Below are positions 54,231-64,000 of a DNA stretch of 64,000 nucleotides, piece after piece. Position 1 is the stretch's first letter. Every line of letters begins with the position of its first letter. The stretch spans positions 8,804,501 through 8,868,500 of the forward strand of contig CM067530.1 of NCBI GenBank assembly GCA_034509925.1. The letters run 5' to 3'. The stretch comes from Hirudinaria manillensis (lineage: Eukaryota; Annelida; Clitellata; Hirudinida; Hirudinidae). The notes under the pieces are model-generated. The model was not told the origin of the DNA and ran no database searches. It worked only from the letters and a program-made list of their open reading frames with translations. Both the position numbers and the translations under genes were made by a program.

Positions 54231-54611
54231 TATAATAATAATAATAATAGTTAATTTATACAGCGCCATATGCATAGCGTCGGAGGCGCTTTGTGTGATC
54301 TTGTGTCTAGTCTGGAAGGTATTTCCTGAAGAGGTGAGTCTTCAGGTGACGCTTGAAGAGCTCCAGGGATGGCTGGGCTCTCAAAGATGGGGTAGCTCGT
54401 TCCAGACTGCAGGAGCGGCGTGTGAAAAACCTCTGTGAACCGGTTGATGGAGGTTGATGGTGGCAGATGAGCGAAGGCTAGAGGGTGGGTGGCGACGCTG
54501 TATGAGGCGTTGGAGGTATGGCGGATTTGACGTCGCGTGTATGCGATATGTATATAATTTTACATTTCTTTGTTTTGAAATAATTTGCTTAATTTGTTCC
54601 AAATGAGGCAT
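54231..54611 (-). mobile_element. LINE 3' end: reverse transcriptase C-terminus, frameshifted, with ATT tail
   Basis: The minus strand reads SLRSSATINL, GFSHAAPAVWNELP, then after a one-base frame change LELFKRHLKTHLFRKYLP and stop. LRSS...FS.AAP..WN.LP...FK..LKTHLF is the standard end of LINE ORF2 (CR1/L2/Jockey-like). The element runs into ATATGGCGCTGTATAAATTA and an ATT microsatellite at the left edge. The 5' truncation is near 54611. It sits beside SINE copy 6 and may interrupt the duplicated array. Confidence 0.8.
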
Positions 54612-55683
54612 GAAACAGACTAGAAAATACTGACTACTATACTCAGTGCAAGTATCAAAACAATTTTCAAATCATTAACTGCACTTTGCTATCGACCAAA
54701 TTCCAACAATGAACGCGCTTACTTTACCAATGGCTTCGCTCGACTTCGAACTCACCGTTTCTCCGCTGGACCAATTCGTGTTTGTACAAAACAATTAAAT
54801 CTAAATAAGCAACTTATATTGATGTATGAACCTAGGCGAACACCTGGTGAAAAGGTCGAACTTCGCCAGCGGCCATTTTGAGGTAAAGACTTTTAACTAA
54901 CGTTCAGTTTTTTTGCACGAAACAACCGTTTTGGCTAATCCGACCAGTGGCGACGACCCACTCAAGGCTGCAATTGTTATTTCTCGAGCGTCCAAAAAAA
55001 AACTAACCAGCCTACATTTCTCTATCTTTAATTTGCAACACCAACCACGTATCAACCAACGACTAATCCTGGCGACACGCACCCCTCCCAGCCGGCCGCA
55101 ATAATAACAAAAGCCTCTTATTAGGCTTACTGAGTAGGCGAATGACTCGGTATTACGCAACTCTAACACTTCCCTCTCGAAGACATATCAGTTATTTACA
55201 CTTTCTCCACTTCCGGAAGTTAGTAGGTTCAAACAAACCCGAAACCCAAACAAGCCCCATGAAAATCCCAGATTGCTTAGACAAACACACATTGATCAAT
55301 GATTCACCAGTAACATAGGCAACCCCGCTCGTTATAAAATACCCCAAAGTCACAAAATGAGAACCTTTTTGACATTTACGACTCTTCAGTGGTTATATTA
55401 AATCAATTTTCAAGTTAGAACGCCAACAAAAATTGAAAAAGCTTTAGTCCTAGACAAATCTAACACACTGGCAATGACGATTCTATGAGATACATCAAAT
55501 GCTCCTTTGATATGGGAAAGACTCATAATTTTGACTGTCCTCCATCAACTAGTCAAGAAACGTACTCCCACTTTCCAACTGAAAAAAAAGTATTTCACAC
55601 GTTGATTAGGGCTGTTTTGGCGCATGGTTATAGAATAAATCACAATAATCTGCAAAATAAATAACAATTAATAAAGAAATAAT
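54612..55683. other. Unassigned region between LINE and pyrophosphatase
   Basis: Moderately G+C-richer at 54700-55200; possibly repeat-derived. An open minus frame at 54897-55169 matches nothing I know. Confidence 0.4.
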
Positions 55684-58600
55684 TTATTCACCTTCATCAG
55701 GAATGTCCTTGGGAGGAGCATGGGCTGGATTCTGATCAAAATAACAATTAAAAAATTAGAAAGAACAAGACTTAATATTATTATTAACTTATTATGATAT
55801 TTATGATAGTCATGGAAACCACGTCACTCACAGCATCAACAACGGCCTTTGCCTCCTCGGCTGAGACTTTTGACTTGCTGTCATTGACAGTCGTGTTGAA
55901 GCTGCAATTTGGAATCAAAAACAAATCTTTAAAAAACTACAATTTAATGGCACTAACTTATCCTCTGGTTTTTTAATCAAAGGGAGAATGATCTGGCAAA
56001 TTTCCAAATTGGACAGACCATGGTTAACAAAATTAGCAATTACTTAACGTATAAATCTATAACAAGCGTGAGTAATATAAATTCTATTATAAATATATTC
56101 TATTGGTTCGAGTTATTATAGCTACATTCAGGCAATCTAAACCACTCGAAAAAACTTAATAGTTTCAAGTTGTCTCTTTGAGTTCATAAAATGTTACTCA
56201 TCATCAATATCATAGAACACATCACTAATCTCAGAAAGGTATAAAATCAACGAATATCTCTCAACAAACAAAGTTAAATCTTCACTGCAAGAATAGAAAC
56301 TGACCAAGAAATTTTTCCTGCTTCGCTTTCACCTCTCATGAGTTTCACCCAGTGATGGTTGGCCTGCTCAACCACTTCAAGAGCAAATTGCTGTGCAAAG
56401 CAAAACAATCAGAAGAATTATAAAAGATACTTTTAAGTCTAATGTCTTAACCCCATTTCAGCCGTACGAAGTTTAAAAAACCGTTTGTCAAACCTGGTCT
56501 CTGAAGTTGCCGTCAAATGCAAACTGATTTTCTGGTTTACCAGTGGGGATCTTGTAAATCCTGAACCACTGATGGGTGGCCTGTTAATGATTCAATAATT
56601 CGTTAATGTGGTTTTACATGCATTGTAAAAGTGTTAAATAATAAATAGAATAACTTATTATAAATAATTAATTAGCAAAAGCAAATGTCCCCAAATAAAC
56701 ATAAGGAATAATAAACGACTCACCTTCAACAGTCCAGGCATGTGCCTGTCAATATCACCAATATCTGAAATTAATGAACATCAACAATAAATACCAAGAT
56801 AACACTAATGCTTAAAATAAAAAAAAAGAAATTTCACTTCAAAATTAAGAAGGAAATAAAAAAAAACAGAAAAAATTAAATGACAGAAAACATGTTCACC
56901 ATTCAATTTTGATGCCAAAGGATCCTTCACATCAATGGCGATGAGTTTCCAGTCCGTCTCGCCTTTGAAATTAGTTTCAATAAATCAGAAAAATTAAAAC
57001 AAATCCCTACTTAAAAATGAAATAAACACAAAACATCAAAGAGCTTATCAACATAGGAAAAACTATTAATTCCAAGATGGAATTTCAAGATGGCCGTGCG
57101 AATTCGAGGAAGTGAAAATCGGTCGAAATGCATCGCAGACAAACAGGTGAGACCGCAACAACACGAAGACGCAGGTGATCGAATACCTTCGTCGATTAAT
57201 CCCAGGACTCCGAGCACCTTCACCTGGATTACTTCTCCTCGCTTCTTGATCTGTCGGGGCGTTAATTAAAAGTAATCAATGTTATGACATGCAATACAAT
57301 GAAGGAAAATGGTGGAAGTTAAAGCCATTAAAAGTATCTATTTAATAGTTATTATTGTTGCAAATTTATAATAATTACAGAAGTCATCTCTCAAAACAAT
57401 ATCAGGGCTCCACAAAAATTTTTTAAATCAATTTTTAAAACACACCAACTTTTTATAACAATTCTCAGAAATCCTTATCACCGTGCACTAAACACTATCG
57501 TTAAACCTCTTAGAGTCAAATGGATTCGCTTTCAAGAACTTTTCAAAACTCTGCACTCACCCTGAACCCGATCTCGCAAACGTCGATGGGATCGTTATCT
57601 CCTTTCTGAAGGGTTCCTTTGTCCACAACATTTGGGTCCTCCCAGGTCTGCCAATTTAAAGAAAATTTGTGAATGATTCCATCTCCTTTAGAAATTGTGT
57701 TCAAGTGCACTGATTATTAATTATTAAAGCTATCTATTACAATCTAAAATTACAAAAAAAAAATCCCATCAACCAAAATATTACCTAATTTAGTCCACAA
57801 AATAGAACCATCTATATATATTACATATATTATTAAATATCTTAAAACAACTCAGAAACATAATCACTCAAGAGTCCAAAAATCACCATCGGTTTATGAA
57901 TTACCCGTGGCAACATAAATTACCTGTGGCAGAGCTCCATAATTCCAGATGTAACCATTGTAAGGGAAGCAGTTGTGGACAAATCTTAGCTTTCCCTTCT
58001 TAACATCCTGCTTGATGGGGTTCAGTTTGTCTTCCTTGCTAATCTGAAATGGATGATTTGGCATGTTGAATGTTCAAGTAATTCTAGACATTGGTTATGT
58101 GATTAACTAATTCATTAAGATGACATCATTGGTCTGTTGTCTTGAGATTTTGTAGCTACAAAGAGCTAATCACTCGACATGTTTTGTTGTGCAAACTTTG
58201 ATGTGCTCTTGAATTTGCATTTCAATGACTTAGCACATCAGAAAATATGTAAAAACTAAACATCCATTAACAGAACTTTAAGCAAGTTTATTAAGTTCTT
58301 AAGAGAGTGAAAGTCATTATACAATTAGCTGATTTTAAGCCATTTTTGTTGTAAAAACATCAGACATCTTTAGAGAGCACTGAGATGCCTCTGTAACAAA
58401 AATGCATTTCATGCAGGGATACTTCTGAGGAAAAGAGCCTCAAACAGAAAGAAATAAACCCGTTGCTTATTGCTCAAATACCCAAGAAGACGAGGAAGAA
58501 AAATCAATAAGGAGATGCTACAAACAACTGTCTATTAATAGACACCAGATTCTTGTCACATCTATCTCATAAAATTGACTTCTGCAATGCCTTATTTATT

Positions 58601-59372
58601 AGATGGACCAATCCTTATTAATACTATTAAGATAAAACCTTAAAAAGCAAAATGAAACTATAAAAATTTCCTTTAAAATTCTGATCTAAGAATACTGTGC
58701 TATTCATTTTGTAACATGAGTTATTACTGTATTGCCTTAGCTATCTAATTAATTATGTAATTTATCAATTAAGCAGTAGTTGGTCATTACAACAAGCATT
58801 TATCACTCTCACTCTTACTGAGCTAGCTTGAGAGAGCACCATGGCAAATTATTAATAATTTAGATAAGTTGATTGCCCCACAATATCCATTATCTTACAA
58901 CAAGATTGGAAATATTATTTAGAACCGAAAACGAACCTCCATCTTGGCGTTTGTCCACCTAGGTACTTCAACGACCATGTTGAAAACGCTCTTGCTCTTG
59001 TCAGCATGAAGTGGAATATCGTGGAAAGGGGAAATGTGGAGGCCGGACTTGTCGACTAAAACAATTATTCGAATAATGGAAACAATAATTCAATGACTGA
59101 TTCCATGGCACAAAACATCATGACGCGACACCGATTCAAAATGAATGACAGAACAGAAAGCATGACTGCTTACCGAAATACACTCTGTAATCGAGAGAAT
59201 AAAGAGAGCCTTTTTCTACAAAAGAGTAAGACATTTTCGATGTCGATGTTAACGTTCTGCCAACAGAACGGGCGAAGAACGAGCACTGGACTTGCTTGAC
59301 TAACGAACTGAATAGAGCCGGCCCCGTACGCGCCAGCAAACCACGAGAAAACATTGGAGTCATCGCAGTCAT
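55684..59372 (-). CDS. PPA: Inorganic pyrophosphatase (family I), 11 exons, 327 aa, with mitochondrial-type leader
   Basis: Hydrolyses pyrophosphate to phosphate, pulling biosynthetic reactions forward. Exons in transcript order: 59174-59372, 58937-59055, 57924-58043, 57561-57647, 57187-57250, 56900-56962, 56724-56764, 56494-56580, 56305-56390, 55832-55901, 55684-55731 (984 nt, all phases agree). Catalytic residues are intact: D163/D165/D168 in [10 protein letters not shown]195 and D200 in IDEGETDWK, K202; also [33 protein letters not shown] and GKPENQFAF. Residues 1-46 contain no Asp or Glu and several Arg, a typical mitochondrial presequence. Met47 (59232-59234) starts MSYSFVEKG, which lines up with the start of cytosolic PPA1. 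One gene could therefore supply both compartments. An AATAAA overlaps the stop codon. Assignment is very secure. Confidence 0.97.
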
Positions 59373-61311
59373 ATATACAATTATGATATTCTTAAGTAAG
59401 CAACAGCAAACCCCTCCCTCCTAATTAAAATAATTTATTTAAACATAATATAATGGAATTTAAAAAAAAAGATATTTAATCTCAAAAGCGAATCAAATTC
59501 GAAGTGTAAAAATTATGAAATGTAATTTTTAAAGTGTGAGTTAACTACAAATTTATGTTATCAAATGTTATAAACAGATATTTCAATATATTTATTCATA
59601 TTTTAGATGTAATGCCTGTAACACATATAGGTTCCCTGGAAGTGGACGAAACTCGTGAGATATACATACAGTAGTATGGCTTGATCAATCATCAACATAT
59701 ACATATATGTCCTTTTCCATATCCGTTTATCCGGGCTGCGTGGGTGGCATGCCTTCAACCTGCATTGTATCCTTTTTCAGTGTGTTTGTTGACTGTGTTG
59801 TCAAACACATTTCGTTTAGAAGAATAAATTCTTCGATAGGGTCAGCAATTTATGAGAAGTGACACATAGCTGTAGTTGTGTTTACTAAACGGTAGCATTT
59901 CCATTTCATATTCTTTGACTAAATATTTGGAAAGTCTCAGAGATAAAAAAAATCTATCCAGTGGGACTTAGGTCTGAGAAACGGGCTACAAATTAAACTA
60001 CAGAAGTCTGCGCCACGTTTGTATCCTGTCTTAGATTATCATCACTATAACCGCGTCGTAGTCACCGTCATCATTTTAAGATCAAATTTAAAATTTAATT
60101 AAACCCTAATGTTATCTTAAATGTTAATGTGATTAACGTAACATAATATATCTATTTAGATTGGAAGGCGGAGTTTGCCACTGTTTGCATTAGAATATCT
60201 TAATTCTATATCGGACTGCGGAGACCAGAAGTCGAGAAAAAAAATCCGATATTCATAGACAGGGCCACGCCTTTGAAATTTGGAGTAGAATGTTAATGAA
60301 TGCTAAAATATCTTCCTACACAAACAATAGATATACTTAGTGTAATTAAAATTCTATATATCGGCGCTGATTAAGCCCTATTATGGCTTCAATCATCCAC
60401 TTTAGATTTTATTTACTGCTAAGAAACAGTTTTATGATTAATAAATTTTACGGAATGTTTCTAAATTTATTAAATACTTCTAATGATTCTGAACTAATAT
60501 AAAAATTAACTTCCAGAGCATACTTTACCAGTCCCTGAGAATTTGAGATTTCTTATCGTTTTATACGTGCTCAAGTTTAAATGATCATAATTTTTTTGGT
60601 TGTTGCCTTTTATTAACTTTCTAAATAATTGATTTACTTTTACGCAAGCACTCAATGAAAAAAGATCAAAAAGTTGATTTCAGATTGAAGAGGTAAAAAT
60701 AATCATTTCGAACTAATTATCCAGAACTATGTACATAAAAATATTTCCCTAAATATCTGTAATTTCAATAAGTCGGTAAAAGTATTTAATGCTCAATTTA
60801 TATAATTCAATTTCACTCAGTTTTGTACTCATGATGAAGATGAATAATCGATAATGTTGTCATTAAAAGTTATTGAAAATAAGCTTGTTCGTTTTCATTA
60901 AGCATTGAAAAGTATTTTGTTTTAACAAAATTTCATGTCCATTCTCTGTAATACTATTGGACGGGTTCACGAACGTTATTTTGCTTTCTGTTTTGTATAC
61001 TGCGCTTTATTGTGTCTTTATTAATATATATTTCGAGGTATTGAAATTAAGCAGTTGTTTTTCAAGGCTGTGATTTTAGAAGTCTCAAATAGCGAAAGTT
61101 GATTATTCAATTTTCACTTAAAAGTTTCATTTGTTAGAGGTACGTATATCGCAATTTATAGGTGTTGCAATGTTGTTTCTGCAGTATCCTCTATTAGGAA
61201 TGTTGATTAGCAAATAGCATTATAATTCTATGACGACTATTCAAGACAAGTGAATCCTTTAAAGTAAAAATTAACTGCCTTACTAAAAATCTAAAGGTGG
61301 GGATTATAGAA
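59373..61311. promoter_or_regulatory. Divergent intergenic region between pyrophosphatase and UBFD1
   Basis: Separates the two opposite start codons by about 1.94 kb; must hold both promoters. I see no clear TATA or initiator elements and no coding exon. Confidence 0.5.
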
Positions 61312-63224
61312 ATGTCAGATATGCCTGGAACAGAAAGTCAGTTTGAAAAAGAGACTGTTTCTGAAGATAACCAGTTTAATGGTGAAATTGTCAGCGAACA
61401 GGGTTTGAGTCAATTTTACACTTTGTGCTTTATAACATAGTTTTTCTTTTGCTAAACATTAATTAGTAATTACCCTAGAATTTGTAAAAGTTTTAATCAC
61501 ATGTTCTTTGCCTCAATAACTCAAAATTTTATTTGCATAAAAATTATTTAAATATTTTAATCTTAAATGTGACTTGTAATTTTTTTTTTCAGAACAAAAG
61601 GAAAATGAACCAACGAATGACCAGAGTAAAGAGATGGTCTCGTTCAAAGTTGTTTATAACAAACAGACGTATGATGTTACATTTCCATTAGATGATACAG
61701 TCACATCTTTAAAGAATCACATAGAAAAGCTAACAGGTTGTTTATAGAACCCAGCTACCCTTTGTTGTTCTGGTATTTGACGAGGTGGTTTGTGGGCTCC
61801 AATGGAATTAAATTATGTTTTTTTTTTTAATTTTTAGAAGTCCCGGTCAACATGCAGAAAATTATGTTTCGAGGTAGATTATAAACCAAAGCTTCGTGAG
61901 TCATCAGGAAGGTTGCAAATGATGGTTTTTATTTTCTGATTTTTATCCAGGAAGGATGAAAGAAGATGCGACGCTCAGAGATAACAAGGTCATGCCCGGT
62001 TCAAAACTCATGGTCATCGGGAGTACGATGAATGCTGTGATGTCTGTCAATCAGGTGACACCCAAAGCTACAAAGGAAGCCCCGGTCCCTGAAGCATCAG
62101 GAAAGGAACCTCTCTGCAAACAAAAGGTTACTTCTCGGACGACTTGTTTTTTATTTTTTTGTTAGATTTTTTATTTAATAGTTAAAAAACATCAATAATA
62201 ATTTTAAAGAATTACTTGGGTTAGGTTTAGAATGTGGTTAAAGAAGTTGGAGAATTGAATTATACATAGTATCTTATACAAACTTAAGAGTCTAAAAACA
62301 TGTCTAGCCTCACAAAACTGTGCTTGACAAGCACGGGGTGCCGGAGGATGCCATGCCCGGAATAAGGGACTGTCACGAGCCTCTTCCGCCGTTTCCAATC
62401 TCCGGCATGTATAACAAGTCGGGTGGAAAGGTGCGACTCACCTTCAAGTTAGAAACAGATCAATTGTGGATTGGAACAAAAGGTGGGAGATGTTAATGAC
62501 GTTGATAAATAAAAATCATACTCATCATCATCATGTCAGAAGAGAGTCTTGAATCTCATATAAAGATTTGTAAGAATAAAATGTTTTGCCTGCTTTTAAA
62601 ACGTTAAGTAATTGACTACTTTCTTTCAGAGAGAACGGAAAAGATAGGACTGGGATCGATCAAGAGCGTCATCAGTGAACCCATAGAGGGACACGAGGAA
62701 TACCACATCATGGTGATGAACTGATCTAATTATTTTTATTTTTATTCCAATTGTAGTTAGTGAATTTGTGGAGCATTTTAGTTTCACTTATATCCTGTTG
62801 ACTGTCTATCCATGATGTCTGTCAAAGCACTTCTTTATCTATTTAGCTACCTAGCTAGATTTCAAAGTTGGCTTGTAATGCTATGCTGTCAAAACCTTGT
62901 GTGGGAATGTGAACCTATTATAATGTGAATTCATACATTATATTTCTGTTGTTTCCATCATGAATTTTTGCATTAGATTCTGCTTAATAAATTATTATCA
63001 TTACTGATATTGTAATTAGTTTAATATTATAATTATTATTGTTACTGTTATATTACGTGTTTAAGAAACCGCTCTCAGTTTTTGACTTCTCTAAGAAATA
63101 GTTCTTTATGCAGGCTCTGCAACTCGGTCCGACCGAAGCTTCGAGGTACTGGTTGTACTGGGTGCCAGGACAGTACGTCAACTCCATCAAGGACACCATA
63201 TTAGGTAACTGGCAGTACTACTGA
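61312..63224 (+). CDS. UBFD1: UBFD1, ubiquitin-like domain-containing protein; 7 exons, 271 aa
   Basis: Conserved animal protein with a ubiquitin-like fold and a unique C-terminal domain; its cellular role is poorly defined (reported links to ubiquitin and NF-kB signalling). Exons: 61312-61402, 61593-61736, 61838-61873, 61951-62126, 62308-62482, 62630-62712, 63114-63224 (816 nt, phases agree). Residues 1-45 are acidic and variable; the UBL domain spans about 46-113 (MQKIMFRG, MVIGST); the family domain from 150 carries SGMYNKSGGKVRLTF, DQLWIGTKERTEK, SEPIEGHEEYH and ends GNWQYY, close to the vertebrate C-terminus. The third exon is only 36 nt. The start is the first ATG in a short open leader. 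Divergently arranged with the pyrophosphatase gene; the starts are about 1.94 kb apart. Confidence 0.96.
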
Positions 63225-64000
63225 GGCTTAAGTCTTCAAATGCTGCTGAGAGATATTTGACGAATTGTTGCAAAATCCGAGGACGCAAGCCTCTCGCGCT
63301 TGTCAAACTTTCTAACCTTTCCCCGTGACGTTTGGCGGATGTCGATCGATCGATCGAACGAACGAACGAATGAAAAGAAATAAAAAACCCGACATGCTCA
63401 GATCTCGTTTGAACTTTTCAATTTGTTGAATGTCTTTTGGAGATTTAAACTTTTTATTCGAGCAATTTGGAGCTCCGTGACCCTTAGAATGAACTTCAGA
63501 GGAGAGATTGAAAACACGTAGGAAAAATGAAAGAATCTCGTGCAAGTGGTCTTCAATGAGCCATCGCCGGTCGCAAATCCATCATGCGAATGTCAATTCA
63601 AGCAGCTACAGAGTAAGACAAGAAAAATCGCGTCTCTCTTTCTTAAGTCAAATAACAAATAAAAAAATGCAAGAATCACAACAGGTCGTCTGAAACAGGA
63701 AGAAATGCTCGAGGAGTATTTACAATCAGCAATAAAATTATAGAAAAATATTCACAATCCAATCCGTCCTACATGTCGTGAGGAACGAGAATAGCATGAT
63801 CGAAAAATGAAAGAAAACACCAAAGATACATAATAAGTAATATTCAACGACAATTCGCCCCAATCACATGAATTCGTAGAAAGAATAATTGTGTCCGTAG
63901 ACTCCAAAAAATGTTAAATCGTTCAACGGTTACGTGTTGAGCCAGAGGAACTAGGACCATGATTTTCACCAGCAATCACTTTTGAATAAATTTGAATAAA
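63225..64000. other. UBFD1 3' UTR and downstream DNA
   Basis: A short ATCG/AACG tetranucleotide run at about 63345-63370 and the poly(A) signal; nothing else recognised. Confidence 0.5.
63379..63384 (+). terminator. Poly(A) signal for UBFD1
   Basis: AATAAA about 155 bp after the stop codon. Confidence 0.55.

Noticed and set aside
54897-55169. 90-residue minus-strand frame
   Set aside because: No recognisable domain; it lies in probable repeat DNA next to a LINE.

Overview
The window is nuclear DNA from a metazoan, most likely a bilaterian invertebrate; I cannot fix the phylum. The evidence is spliced genes with GT-AG introns and the standard code, a neuropeptide-type GPCR, an RGK GTPase, a UBASH3/TULA protein and a UBFD1 protein, together with non-LTR retrotransposon tails and a tRNA-headed SINE. 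The background is strongly A+T rich and crowded with microsatellites (ATT, GAT, TTTA and AATC types), while coding exons are visibly richer in G+C. No prokaryotic, CRISPR or organellar features are present.

Layout: 900-1776 (+) holds the last two exons of a class A peptide GPCR whose other exons lie left of the window. 1777-16166 is gene-poor DNA with simple repeats, two RFX-type X-box palindromes and a LINE 3' end at 8345-8830. 16167-21062 (+) is a complete 11-exon UBASH3/TULA gene (752 aa) whose phosphatase domain has substitutions at most known catalytic positions. 21063-31530 is gene-poor and contains a GAT repeat tract about 1.08 kb long. 31531-47004 (+) is a 4-exon RGK-family GTPase (604 aa) with repeat-laden introns of about 2.0, 5.7 and 5.9 kb. 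49225-54212 is a tandem duplication carrying two intronless TGS1-like methyltransferase ORFs (-) and six copies of a short tRNA-headed SINE in both orientations. 54231-54611 (-) is a LINE 3' end. 55684-59372 (-) is a complete 11-exon inorganic pyrophosphatase gene (327 aa, with a mitochondrial-type leader). 61312-63224 (+) is a complete 7-exon UBFD1 gene (271 aa), head-to-head with the pyrophosphatase.

The genes do not form one pathway. GPCR, UBASH3 and RGK are signalling proteins (peptide sensing, ubiquitin/tyrosine-kinase signalling, calcium-channel control); pyrophosphatase and UBFD1 are housekeeping. The most unusual parts are the duplicated TGS1-like/SINE array, the apparently inactivated UBASH3 phosphatase domain and the very long GAT tract. 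All exon joins were worked out by hand from splice-site phase and family alignment from memory; no search or alignment program was run.
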